NCBI RefSeq assembly: GCF_018449695.1
Contig: NZ_JAAVUY010000018.1
Span: forward strand, 1 to 64,000
Length of the DNA stretch: 64,000 nt
Origin: Bradyrhizobium sp. dw_411
Lineage (GTDB): Bacteria > Pseudomonadota > Alphaproteobacteria > Rhizobiales > Xanthobacteraceae
Direction of reading: 5' to 3'
The position numbers were made by a program, and so were the translations under genes. This document shows, in pieces, positions 61,001 to 64,000 of the stretch. Position 1 is the first letter of the stretch, and each line of letters opens with the position of its first letter. The notes beneath the pieces are model-generated. The model made no database searches. It saw only the letters and a program-made list of their open reading frames with translations, and was not told the origin of the DNA.

Positions 61001-62549
61001 TCTCGGGGGTGACGAAGTGGTGCTGACCGGCCACATCACCGACAGCGGGCTGCATCCGGTCGCGGATATCCAGATCAATTGGGGTGACGGTAGCGGGCTC
61101 TCCAGTCTCGCGAATACGACCGTTACCTACGATGCGGCAACTCATACCTTCACGGCGATCCATCGGTATCTCAACGATGGATCGGGGCAGCTTCACTTCG
61201 ACCAGATCAAGGTCTCGGTGTTCGATGACGATACCGGGTTTGCCTTTGCGCATACTGCGGTCGAGATCGATGCGTTGCCGAATTCCGGCGGAACCGGTTT
61301 CCTCGGGTCGTTTATTCCGCTGCCTCCGCTCGGCCCGCCCGTTGTGCAGGCGGTCGGCCCATTCGAGTTCCAGTCGACGGTCTTTACCCCGATCGACGTC
61401 GCCAGCGGCGGCCTTCGGGTCATCCGTGTTGCCGCGGCGCAGGGATCGCCGATCGATCTGCCGCTCAATCTGGCCGAGCTTGGCGGAAGCGATCTGTCGC
61501 AACTCCAGATCGATTGGGGCGACGGCAATACGCAGACGCTGAACAATCCGGGCAACGGTTCGATCGATGTTGCCCATAATTTCCAGCATATCGTCGGCGA
61601 CGACGAAATCGCGACCGGTGCATTGGCGCCGGCCGGCTCCAGCGACAACGGCCAGAACGAAGTGGTCGTCAAGGCCTTCAGGAAAGGCCCGGATGGTCAT
61701 AACGAACTGGTGTCGATCACCCGCTATCGCATCGTGGTCGAAGGCACCTCGCCGCACATCGACAGGTTCTCGCTCCACCGCAGCGAAGGCGCGGACGGGG
61801 ACATCGACACCCTTGATGGGCGCATCGCCTTCCAGGGACTTCCCAACTCCGTCACGGTGTCGATCGTCTGGTCCGATGGCACCACGTCGAATGGCACGAT
61901 CGAAGCGCGGGACGGCGAATTCTGGTTCTCGGCGGTGCGAAACTACGCAGGCAAGGCGCCGCCGGCGCTGGTCAGCCTGCGCTTCATCAGCACCACCAAT
62001 TCGAAGGTGATCGGATCGTTCGAGATCAAGCCGCAGTCCTCGGGCATGCTCGATCCGGCCGCGCCGTCCAATCAAACCCCGGCACCCGGCCAGCGTCATG
62101 GCGAGCTCGCCCCAACGCATCGTGCCAATCGCGCGATCACGCTCCATACACCGAACGGATCTGCGGTGACGCAGTCGGATCTCGCGCTGATGTTCGGCGC
62201 CGGCGCGCTCGCCATTGCGGGCGGCGTGCAAAAGCGCAACGCGAAGCTGGGCTCTGGAGAGAGCAGCGATTCCGATCTCGACGGCACGCCGACGGCGGTC
62301 GAGCCGGCGGCGTTGTGGGTCGATCGTTCACTGACAAACACGATCCGGCGGCAGCAGATGGCACCGGCACATCCGATCCAGATGCGAAAGCCGATCGTTG
62401 CGGCCAAGCCGGATTGGCTGGCGACGCCCTATCGCGTGCCGGCCGCGGGCGGGATCGATGGATGGCACGAGGTCGATGACTGGCTGCTGGCCGGCAACGC
62501 TGCTGCGCAGGCAGCCGATACCGAAGACTGGCTGGTGGTTCGGGAGTAA
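37041..62549 (+). CDS. Giant LEPR-XLL repeat protein (~8,502 residues), predicted surface/secreted
   Basis: One uninterrupted reading frame of 25.5 kb. ATG 37041 with GGGGGA upstream is chosen over a TTG at 36984. Residues 49-58 read LEPRMLMSAD, the LEPR-XLL signature that marks very large repetitive bacterial proteins. Then come about three 75-residue Gly-rich repeats (150-375), about seven HGF.TG...Y units (1,000-1,800, further copies near 3,240 and 3,820), long beta-helix-like repeats (to about 5,000), scattered RTX-like GxGxD nonapeptides, a Gly block (about 5,944-6,350), a propeller-like segment (6,580-6,890), eight WGDGT-type PKD motifs (7,290-8,280) and a hydrophobic stretch (8,381-8,396) followed by KR. 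Residues are Ala/Thr/Asn/Gly/Asp-rich and I noticed no cysteine, as expected of an extracellular adhesin. Function is inferred; no homologous segment is known to me in detail. Confidence 0.85.
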   Translation: MRKRDVTGQGKPIGQLSRTARQWMAGLKSSVSHLVTPSGPPPKLIFDQLEPRMLMSADPVVIDLSSLHPVQPTNDVVVRLLNDVVTTGNQTTNIERVEAVDANNPANVLSSQVVPTGSNVTVIAAPGNNTITFDLSSLPPAATQPQFNVVGNGNVTLGVIENAGQSAGWHLNGGGAGEIDGSVQIGFTGVDHLIGGGADTLYGSATDTSWTVNGAGAGSVGSTQFGGFANLVGAAGQNDVFNVTSGGSLAGSINAGGNGTVSINAGAAESWQMSGGGAGQATGPVQIAFTGVDDIIGSGADTLTGATTDNNWTIDGAGAGEVGALSFSGFANLDGATGQNNTFTVTSTGSLAGNIDGGGDGTLVISAGNVNTFTSIYTGAHSGSESFDGDTINYTGMLPLVNSGTAANVNYQISTNNNLLTPQTDNVELYYDSTVGDAHFGMMVLQSLSGDFETTYFTAPTGNLSINVPDPTNINGGGGSGADTLTIMSLAPGFHANLNVNLLYEGFDPFATGLLPSSGPGAAIYQNSIFVTGDLNTNGGSINLIAENTYIGTVIGSTSQSGSSFADNATYTAVAGAGGSGSGMTATITTDANGNASVHINSTSAGTGYKTGDTISFNVPDGSGHDVVSIKLANAANSADISTVSTSGNSGAISIGMSGTVTVDGAAQVAGGTFVALGANVILDAEGSAGHKAGAITVATSDIGQRLISAPVDYTNKNANIYIDGSTIEGGSVTISATASDTNITTDAPSNLTGFTGNLGTLLNQIPGVVLSSFLGIDASVILRGATATINIDDATIISNNTVSIKATTAVTTQVSAITEGVGAVVSATGVSFAAGYGQAMADAEVNITGTTNITALNSVTIAATGKSSDSVQAYADSNLFTDVNPNAVSIALAAAYNNLTAIANVGEDSSITSTAGNINVTASGSQTTKPDARTFSPVDGAGGVAVGLDWETANVSANVSGTLTTLAPEGSVGVDDSEAQTFTGASIGADGTTLTIPDNGFSTGELVIYQPQININAGTIIPPVVENGSASNAIGGLTAGSTYAVLVTGPDTIQLAKVAPLNIAAIGTSITSDQTLNVVGTELFSTDAIDSNNDIIIPGHGFTTGDRIQYNDGGNTPISGLTNNAIYTVNVIDDQTFQLEDSSGNVVHVSQVDQNGNIALGTQTFTDLTNTSIPAASVTLAYINTATNAIDVAGISSLFPVGSTSEVSYESLADDGANSIGGLTNEAFYDLKAVDANSFQLFDETTGKVVQLSDPGGPATQALSYISNVVNFNPIAVTINSAGKPVDSSGNVVSGGVDSTTDDIVIPKDSLTAAGLPGGLANGTPIIYEVDQSVQTTEALVFELNAISANTIYLPSNGLTNGSLVTYDPGAGNTAITGLNTSDTYRIVDVNPQTVSGVSTSDSFQLFDVTTNQMAVISQGNALGTQTFTDSADQVSASITLGLIDTSTNTIEVAGHGFTGTTGAKTDVNYAVLNGSTVGNLTNGGEYHLVSTGANTFQLYDGAGNIVTLSNATGPSVSVVAAHDYYVASGFVPGQAASAASAFELDAVNSTNNTIYIAGNSLVNGGTVTYDAGTDSSGNPNTPITGLTQGATYTVVDVTAAGVADPTLTTSDYFVLEDASGNVVHVSQGTAIGTQTFTDATNSVSASVNLAYITGNTIHVQDHGFTGTTAAPQALNYEALAGSGIGGLTNGTLYNIVSTGTDTFQIFSKSTNTVVAITDSGTPTANAITNMNGQGSLGDLTTGDVAISGLISDTTYYVVTAGFDANGDQLIRLVDNANDVANDAPITITANGAQFQNALSESPLTDGIGVSATLTSANTVKVQPQIGGKFNEETGFKNGFSRADLGLATLFGSAQAQSGTVPTQGPVGPNGEKPSPVKDSIHNDSLSLGGGVGIIVTNNKVNATIGNAAGIGKAVLSTPNNVTVSAADTQTDQALVQSDVSKPKTSTGGAAVDLAFAIGVYQNTANATVFGDSTIDAGGAVTINASLMYPFLTDPAELTSLQGIGNLVATQGTSFITTDLLDGTLGAGTLFLDDWVVARAKAAGSPAAAVALAIAVNVYTNNANAIVMSGAKINQNMNSITDPGDTALADQSVAVTASIGIELVEMAGIGKWSLSDAPLAKKYFEKKSAAELWDGGDVIDIYGRSNSKSVGGSVLLDYMDDNAIAEIQGDADVTIGKDGSLTVDADENIFRIAIATAGGQTGAGASFGFAGSGNVLIQSSTVLAGLVANATGGPMVNGGGALIINATSGGFELDIAGAIVDAGKGSDALGISLLINDVTTNVAAFIGLPLSSNPENNTAAGAVSLDVGDTSLSATTDGTWIGVVATATTLSGPQGAPQDVGSSEDDPLDGISLPALFQDGPDAASIKSGKGLAGSVGINIFDQNDLAYINARGSITTGTLALDAELTPVVVLFSGGVAASVTGGTGLGGGSVIGGSFVFNQITADTEAFIADFLPGSGGVPDTNGLVIQSTAPKVAGANQVSLTATRGGTLGTFSAAVAANTNEQGNAFSGSISLNRIVDTTKTLIEGATLMAAGNTLMDALDEAQVIAIGGGASYTAGAKGVGASLAFNQISGDTEAGVLGVTGRRASVDIGGDLSVTAMNDQTLWSFAVSLGIATGGGLSSNAVAFTLAINVISTSQSIFTRDNSSGILAMLQNADITAAGVSVEADDNSVIYAVAGAIGVGAQGNAYGIGLGWNQIALVVDASIDNSTVHAGADGISLQALSTEDGPIKAIGSTSPSFAGKIAAAAIGGSKGNGTSVGGSLSVNGTYDTIEATITDGSSLTTTAGGNVSILASDESTINALTGGAAISTKGNAVGAAIGANYIANDVTANVDSSGISSNGNVTIDGEESAAINSLTVGTAGGDDVSVGASVSINVVDDPVTSSITGATANVFAEDNLRVIAQDTANIVAIAGALAAGGDTGVGLSITNVTILDTTNAFIDGAATVSANGDSGTFTDVIGGAGHTGLQGLSIEANSSENIVILAVGGAFSSEGAGTGATTLTYIDVSASAYEAAPSATPGANAGLSSLHDVDIAAVGHTTLVGVAGALAGGGDVAVGIGADAGYIDRNIEAYIGAGASAQAGDNVTVASYADLTQTSVSASGAFSGETAVGVTAGVAVLDLTTLAYIGAGAIVSSNGNVLVSAEDDTTENQVSGNLTGSGSAAVGIAAGVGVLTKDTEAYIATNATVTALAEAGKAGITANTGDFSAPAGGTNVQQSGDTQEFSGSAVNYANNSFDVTNHGFTTGEEVIYTGESLPIDGLETGQHYYVIAIDANHFALATSEANAMAGARITLTAGASATSDHVIQTVNNTGVPSINNQAFSDPTLTEKRDRTPDTSVQTGLIVVAVSVNDMTSAGVGVAISSSGAGAVAGSVTVNSITTRAYIDQGAQINAAANNDTLASANQNVTVAAGRSYNDLSIGVGIAGSGSFAAAPGFAAPVLEGTTTAFIQGTPSTGGSSYSTFVHARGNVTVEARALETILSIGSGIALSGDVGIGGSAAVVDINTTTIASISGLVRVSAGGNVVVTANDDTTSYAIGGAVGVGLGTAGGAGAVNVTSITKTTLATIGDEAIVDAQANVLDVPDVPDGTVTGDNFNTKTSRGVVVLAASSEDVTSVAGSAGGGLYAGIAGAASVELINSSTIATLGSGVQINQNNATASTLQSVVVAATNQVNVLSIAGALGGSAGAGIGASVDVGMISNNTQALIGAGAQIAARKEVDVFALSDWAVNSNAIAFGAGLGGIGGGIIVYTIGGNFSAQYSTSGGSSSALSGQSSSIISFVDATVGTLTGRAQTSDATTSPTFNPSSAVNNTTHAIDLGSDPGFKTGDTVVYSDGSGTPIDGLVNGQTYFVIVNPNNPDDIQLASSYENAQNGTAIAISTTGATGSAHQLVAGNAGLANAGRASAAASGTTGLVDSATNGTAPQAGTTAGINGGTSPNSKGADTTITAPTVSVKANAQINYTGQAGAVGVGAVALGVGIGVVHADLPSTAYIAADVHLLGLNATGDLTVTADLTDNVHLLGFAGAVSGFVSLGGAVSFVSDSSSARAMIGATPETDDTTQQATASSDATTVNGFDNVDVTSNATISHFLSDAAFSVSGIAGLGAAVVSDTVTGVGQAIVGDFTQIGTLANPLAGTVTVDAERTVTINPYSNSLPMGIAIGGGILGVAAGAALIAVTGTVTATIGDDAGVYAASAISLNGSSTITATNMEIDGGAIGGLAVGFVIAHATFKPTVNTTVGKSAVVRGSSISVTANNTANGSLLGVAAGGGILSGQGLDVEMEIDPDTTILIDQDANVTATDPVSGSVNITSTSNTTSDATGNAGNYGGILVIIGGATSTLDNINTVTIGDNAVISAATGMTVLATSTNDAESSGDAGSDGVVPIIKATTTTNESDETHTTVETGASLTSGSDMSVEARTATTGKSTPTSSAGGLGVNTESDGNLTYGGSTITEIQSSASLTSGANLSVLARVTTLDLEVNSNATASALGADSTANGTIARPANTPTSDAEVNVRSGANLSADNDVTIKASHESITSNAVATATTNGLGAQTDSTTNNDFDVATRVLTETNSTIHARALEVDADGTSSPSGFSDATSNGAVIDTGSSHSNKTLSYQRTITFNSGVFLSGPPSPEVHIDAAGNITAVGIDPSTIIETPTDIIIPDIVNTSTAAGTATFNIPVWSQDPNPAGYGTLPGEDSIQGNATITFLTAFDHVTIINDSTRNLEIGLINPVAATPNFASNIHVNVTDTTRFISTSVANPGSTVITIENTTTLAPENVTIHDAILNSLGPVTISTADGNILAASSGSKSGRIESTTLDLSAPLGFIGTSAMPIATESTRIDANAADGIWISQTGDLDVGAISSIGGSVNLSATGSILDADTGVAINVSGPVLHLSAGTGSVGSTTDALRIDTGNTAGAFNASAQTGINVLQVAGGLGIGNVTSTTGDITIANVDSAATGQDIVFGAGSFVNAAGGNVKITAADNFLMPSGARINAGGNVSLFGDAGSADTGVLGLIDLEGAITAAAVTVTGGTNRDTFVIRSVSANSPVTIQTGSAANTILIGSNATASFNNANGALTSSNTGGDLIGIQALLTINGTSGDLSSVLLDDTNDAAVVNGDITDATVTGFGMVAGSIAYSDLGALTLNLGRGNDIVNVLSTQTGATTTVHLGNGNNTVSVSGQTGVSGVTGQLDNVSGPLVLVGGTGTNTLTVDDSGETVAQTGILGGGGSNQIFGLGMGGSGPIVNQADGITYQGFASLLVKLGASGDNVTISGTSTATTLDTGAGGDNIIVGPNLNQILASVMIDGHTGDQMSVSPTVDSNITLNAVSSSISQLTADVMPTGVSVEFQGVDSTTVNLAAGTTNNVTILGSATPITVNSNGFKDNILVEAISRATTINLGAGTDTATVQGTGTGALQVNGTTGGTDLLIVDRSAATAALTSGVIKDDTAKGLGHGIVSGLTASDIGFFNLPRVNVLLGSGNDSFIINTSAAILPSTVIDVEGNGGDDFIEAKSVSSARTIVNGGAGQNTLQVDIPGIPFNNEFTSIQQSVQLLTVNDTANTTTPIAWDLKDTELLATPSGGSLVDVISTAGATLTNILGSTTPTTSDTLTIDSTTPANVNGTISGNTITLSTGLSVVSQPDPSTDFNTFQNYGPVINFDGLANGTQPQTISNAPGQNGNPVYISNGFGFSTSDSNGFTLDNSISPAAQAKSTNDTFTLQTVDSTGKVTGDGFTLYSLELADTDTSGTASVLVTGDLITGGSVSMTLTVTAGAGFQVISLPTTFTGLKDVTFKSISSTKLDFDDIVAVDTLANNANTVAPATVPTFTVTSAAQLNISTTLVESGGNFFAKIISGTINVDDHNDNGATIDHTLTFNNTLWQLGTSQDGITVTMSGGILTFNFAGNLTVQNGTTVTAAGNNGLSFEVGNDVNIGNSVTFNFSATSTQAGPGGGGYGAVGTGGRGSRYGSFATGGVDGGGTEAGAGTTNAGHYGRYNANYGHSLAGGAGMGGLAGKDTGHNGGYGQGGYSGMGASGGGGGGGGGGGKGGSAPYHDGDDGFSGSPGGRGGTGYHGYMGGGGGLGSAGVYGNSADRGSGGAGGHYGSGGAGGRGGYGAGERYKYYVGGQAKYRTPLGFGNGGTGVNGSTPSYTTNSQIGGGGGGGHNTSTNNTITGGGAGGSGGGGGGGGAGGGGGGGGGASGDGGEEGSLFTSGGSGGSGGGGGGGGAGGKGATGAAGGTGGFGGGAFEIIANGNLSIGSSSFQADGGAGSAGGSPTTAPSLGQSGGPTNGGTGGGGQHTAGNGGAGGQGGEGGAGGGGGGGAGGTIKIEATNISAGSASVTTTGGAGAGNGSTGGNGRFLIASNTNLTFSGSALQSVGGQPAGTLPTQAFTGPTAPNQYVAGDPSTPTIANLEGGADIYGLIDLSATANASIQSALNAAGAAPSGALLSVTRIASSYTGYDMLVVQNLSNISLSTPMLSVGSSSEQALQIRGEGAVQTLTSLNPGQVWVTLIPTGETDVYASVTTNATNAVINIAPSATPSVNDGTITDGHAAYITLNRPSLNVAAFNGFNALANEPVAPGSTTVQQQFGVSTSLNALVNVNAADGSQRQLFSNGQNGVSGLIAPSSVVVTGLNGYVLVGSATNNSISVFQLNSTTGDLTFLKSYDHTVVGSNFLSSMSYDASTGNLTLTGSAGVETIAVNSNGTLGTAHVLASVGAETASARQGNATFYVNAATNKLTAVFNNSGTTEIVNVAATAGNGLIGASSIAVSPDGLYLYVASQSGGTLAIFSIVTTGSGNTATHSLVNIQTLQNGDSFGTHGLDGTVALAVTPDDQYVLALNGSGDSIAVFQRQTADQPSKNIVAGDLLFGQQVHEDVGGILGLDAPTSMVVGPEYTSSTGQPQENLWIGSVGAPTDLGGLALFFINLSPQSPPATQVTEYSNMSALTLQVGNGDDNITLNNPPPSSVKSTTIMTGSGQDQVVVNNYGGATAIDLGNGLDTVDVRVTADMTGTANTLTINGGTGADAVDIASTGTGAHTTFLGNQNATAGDSVLIEEAGDNAVTTIVGSDLDDTVRVELANLSASATTNLDGSDPAFLPGDTLVLDPQDPSINPVINGDLETGGTTGLAGKGTVAFKHFEKQEVLTSPLVSFNSPTYSVQEGQSLTLTVTGTANGAAETLSGPLLFDIEGNGNFGDVTAVATVNSVTGAFTASVTIPWSQLLDLGLSDVGTYHIAVKATNGDGLSATATANVNVIYTVPTVTLTSDNGSNTATVGTPFTVDFSAIWPAPVERPLEWIVNWGDGTTQVFGSTTTSATHTYLTTGTAAGAFAVSAIVIDKDNSTGTKSNPLNLSVVAPVPNPGGPYTINEGDGLTVSGSAAGSPTGYTWDIGTGVYHTQSVTLTWAQLEADGISTANSGNPYLLSFSATYTDFSDANTQTATVPVDLMVGPTAPTIVSVTNDGPVNQDQSATVTINGATAVSSVEARTLEYRFFIAGTSLDTGFQSSNSFAVPGQYLLQVGQQLVDVEVMDAEGLVVDGNTLITVNKVPPTLTATGAATSNEGSAYTLNLTEKETDPNITTEVIESWDVNWGDGTTSHYSINPAVANSSISPTHVYADNGTYTISETATDGDGDTYNDNPVTVQVLNVPPVLQGVTVTSPINENGFTDLSGRIVDPGIKDSFTLTVNWGDGTAGNPDISTYALAAGTLNFDVSHQFLQPGNYTISTFVTDKDNGVSPTVPVNLEVDDVAPVLAPITVTPVQTTEGGHIVTVSGSYTDVGTLDTHTVTIDFGDGTVMSSTDPDSTIVINTLNRTFTATHEYLDNPNLTTTPSSEYTIKATVTDNYGLSSNTEAAQVEVDNVAPIFAGVTLNGTGAASPINGQIPSTITIDEKGVVTIVGSFRDPGILDTETVSINWNDPGVPNQIVTAVRDATDPTLWHFTASHEYVRDNPGGVYMPVREISMTATDKDGGTTTVNALITIAHIEPVIDSVTVNPPVILGGDEVVLTGHITDSGLHPVADIQINWGDGSGLSSLANTTVTYDAATHTFTAIHRYLNDGSGQLHFDQIKVSVFDDDTGFAFAHTAVEIDALPNSGGTGFLGSFIPLPPLGPPVVQAVGPFEFQSTVFTPIDVASGGLRVIRVAAAQGSPIDLPLNLAELGGSDLSQLQIDWGDGNTQTLNNPGNGSIDVAHNFQHIVGDDEIATGALAPAGSSDNGQNEVVVKAFRKGPDGHNELVSITRYRIVVEGTSPHIDRFSLHRSEGADGDIDTLDGRIAFQGLPNSVTVSIVWSDGTTSNGTIEARDGEFWFSAVRNYAGKAPPALVSLRFISTTNSKVIGSFEIKPQSSGMLDPAAPSNQTPAPGQRHGELAPTHRANRAITLHTPNGSAVTQSDLALMFGAGALAIAGGVQKRNAKLGSGESSDSDLDGTPTAVEPAALWVDRSLTNTIRRQQMAPAHPIQMRKPIVAAKPDWLATPYRVPAAGGIDGWHEVDDWLLAGNAAAQAADTEDWLVVRE

Positions 62550-62559
62550 TGGCAAGCCT

Positions 62560-62584
62560 GCCTCGCCCCGCAAGCGGGCGAGGC
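62560..62584 (+). terminator. Terminator hairpin after giant gene
   Basis: GCCTCGCCC (62560-62568) and GGGCGAGGC (62576-62584) form a perfect 9-base stem with a 7-base loop, beginning 10 bases after the TAA. It also lies downstream of the convergent sulfotransferase-like gene, so it could act both ways. Confidence 0.6.
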
Positions 62585-62624
62585 GGGAAGCCGTCAAGGA
62601 TCGCCGCGTTTCAATCGACGAGCT

Positions 62625-63500
62625 TCAGCCGATCCATCTCGATCGCATGGCTTCGCGTTCGGCGTCGCTGTAGAAATGACGCACATACGGCCCGCTGCAA
62701 AGGTGGTCGACAAAACCGGCGGGAAATTTGATGGTGGCGAGCACGTCCCTGTACAGATCGCCGTAATTCTTCTGGGTTCCGATATTCTCGCGCGTCAGTT
62801 TCAGGCCCGGACGCTTTGAATAGGCGGCGATGGCGCGTTCGCCATGGATCGGCAGATCTTCAAACCTGAAGATCAGGACATTGCCGGCGACCTGGAAGCC
62901 GCTGTTGACCTTGCCGGCCAGAATATCCACCGGAAAAAACGGCCTGAACTCCTCGTCGAACCAGTGCACGTAATTGCGCACGAACCAGCAGAACATGATG
63001 CGGTCGCAATTGTCCTCGGTCAATTCGCGTGTGAGGTCTGCGATCGTTCGGTCTGACTTGGCCATATAGAACTCAACGCCGTCGCGAATATTGCGCGAGA
63101 TATTGTCGGCATTGAATTCCAGCTTCCTGCGCTCCAATGCGGCCTCGATGATGGGTAGGCCTTGAAAAAAATGCGACAGGATTTGATCGACCGGCGCGCG
63201 GATCGCGGTAATCACCTTGATCAGGGATGCGTATTCGTGGTCCTGCAAGGCACTGCGGGCGCGGCGGATATTGAGCCGGTTCTGTACATAGAAATTCCAC
63301 TGCGACGATCCCGTGGGCGAGACTTGCTCCATGCGATCGAAGAAAGCTTCCGTCCCGGCGGTCGCCCAGTGATAGTGGCGGCAGTAGATATTGACCTTCT
63401 CAAGAGAGCGCTTCACCGCCGACGAGCCGACCTTGCCCATGGTGTAGATCAGGTTGAAGTCGTCGAGGTCGGAGCGATGAAGGAAGAAGGGCGCGGGCAT
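62625..63500 (-). CDS. Sulfotransferase-like / putative capsule biosynthesis protein
   Basis: Protein of 291 residues. LIYTMGKVGSSAVKRSLE near residues 14-31 resembles the 5'-phosphosulfate-binding loop of sulfotransferase-fold proteins, and KVITAIRAPVDQILSHFFQ near residue 100 resembles the RxPxxxxxS 3'-phosphate motif. Similar sequences are annotated as capsular polysaccharide synthesis proteins. No signal peptide. It lies 19 bases after the HlyD-type gene on the same strand, probably co-transcribed, and converges on the giant gene. Confidence 0.7.
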   Translation of the reverse strand: MPAPFFLHRSDLDDFNLIYTMGKVGSSAVKRSLEKVNIYCRHYHWATAGTEAFFDRMEQVSPTGSSQWNFYVQNRLNIRRARSALQDHEYASLIKVITAIRAPVDQILSHFFQGLPIIEAALERRKLEFNADNISRNIRDGVEFYMAKSDRTIADLTRELTEDNCDRIMFCWFVRNYVHWFDEEFRPFFPVDILAGKVNSGFQVAGNVLIFRFEDLPIHGERAIAAYSKRPGLKLTRENIGTQKNYGDLYRDVLATIKFPAGFVDHLCSGPYVRHFYSDAEREAMRSRWIG

Positions 63501-63519
63501 GCCGGGTTGGTCTTTCCGA

Positions 63520-64000
63520 TCAGCGGTCGGCGCCGGAGGCCGGCTCGTTCGGGAAATCGAACGTCACCTTGCAGCGCTGGCCGCCCGGCAGCGTATTGCC
63601 GGGGTTCGGCAGCGTCAGCCGGACACCGAAGGTGCCGCTGGCCGGATCGAAGACGTGATCGACCACTGAAATACTGGCGCTATAGGTATTCTCGATCGGC
63701 GGGGCCGGCTGCACACTGCCTTCCATGCCGACGCGAACCTGCTTGTAATAGACCACCGGCAGGAACACCTCGACATAGAGCGGGTCGAGCCGCGACACCG
63801 TGACGACATAGCCTTCCTGATTGACGAACTCGCCGGCCGACAGTTTCTTTTCGGTGACGATGCCGTCGATGGTGCTGTGGATGGTGCGCTGGTCCAGCGT
63901 GGCCTGCGATCGTTCCAGTTCCAGTTGCGAAAGCTGGCGGTCCTGCTGTTCGCGCAGCAGTTCCTGCTCCGCGACGCGAGCCTCGGCCTGCAGCTCCTCA
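63520..64000 (-). CDS. HlyD/RND-type periplasmic adaptor, 5' part beyond window
   Basis: The C-terminal ~160 residues are visible; the frame stays open to 64000, so the start lies outside. A coiled-coil (LQAEARVAEQELLREQQDRQ, then LSQLELERSQATL) leads into the lipoyl/barrel junction TIHSTIDGIVTEKKLSAGEFV, the hallmark of membrane-fusion proteins. LDPLYVEVFLPVVYYKQVRVG continues the beta-barrel. It works with an inner-membrane transporter and outer-membrane channel. Whether it serves the giant protein is open. Confidence 0.85.
   Translation of the reverse strand, partial: EELQAEARVAEQELLREQQDRQLSQLELERSQATLDQRTIHSTIDGIVTEKKLSAGEFVNQEGYVVTVSRLDPLYVEVFLPVVYYKQVRVGMEGSVQPAPPIENTYSASISVVDHVFDPASGTFGVRLTLPNPGNTLPGGQRCKVTFDFPNEPASGADR

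Noticed and set aside
59535..62231. Antisense open frame of 898 codons opposite the PKD region
   Set aside because: Arg-rich, no motif, fully opposite strongly supported coding sequence.
1..64000. tRNA genes, integrase and att sites as marks of a genomic island
   Set aside because: None was recognised on either strand, so horizontal transfer is not claimed.

Overview
High-GC DNA from an alphaproteobacterium, most likely Hyphomicrobiales near Bradyrhizobium/Rhodopseudomonas. This rests on gene content (branched-chain-type ABC operon, phasin, PPK2, DUF3750, MmyB-type regulator), dense GTGA/ATGA gene overlaps, and two families of palindromic intergenic repeats that I associate with that group. 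No rRNA, tRNA, CRISPR array, transposase or phage gene was seen.

0.1-17.0 kb is a hydantoin / N-carbamoyl-amino-acid utilisation island. A livHMGF-type ABC operon with a Tat-exported binding protein (minus strand) diverges from an N-carbamoyl-D-amino acid hydrolase and a flavin reductase-like protein. A hydantoin racemase diverges from a D-hydantoinase, which is followed by an NAD-dependent epimerase, an FMO-like oxidoreductase and a peptide/nickel-type ABC importer whose two ATPases are fused. An 11-bp motif recurs upstream of the carbamoylase and, inside a palindrome, between racemase and hydantoinase, suggesting one regulator. The two transporters would bring in ring compounds or carbamoyl derivatives, and the three enzymes would convert them to amino acids.

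17.1-29.7 kb holds membrane, phosphate and metal genes: a DUF5132-like/2xDUF2061 protein, a small CxxC protein, an RMD1-family protein, a DUF21 protein, a PiT phosphate permease, a phasin, polyphosphate kinase 2, a DUF5132 protein, an HMA-like protein, a P1B-type ATPase without the CPC motif, an EcsC protein and a DUF445 protein. The DUF5132/HMA/ATPase trio resembles the ferrosome (fez) cluster, whose organelles store iron with phosphorus; the PiT and PPK2 genes next door make this the most interesting multi-gene candidate.

30.0-37.0 kb is ordinary accessory sequence: an MmyB-type regulator divergent from an SDR, a secreted hypothetical, a protein with weak LCIB-type carbonic anhydrase resemblance, an acetoacetate decarboxylase-like protein, a patatin and a DUF3750 protein.

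37.0-62.5 kb is a single uninterrupted gene for a protein of about 8,500 residues. It has an N-terminal LEPR-XLL motif, beta-rich repeats, a Gly-rich block, a beta-propeller-like segment, PKD-like domains and a C-terminal hydrophobic segment. It is followed convergently by a sulfotransferase-like gene and a HlyD-type adaptor cut by the right window edge.
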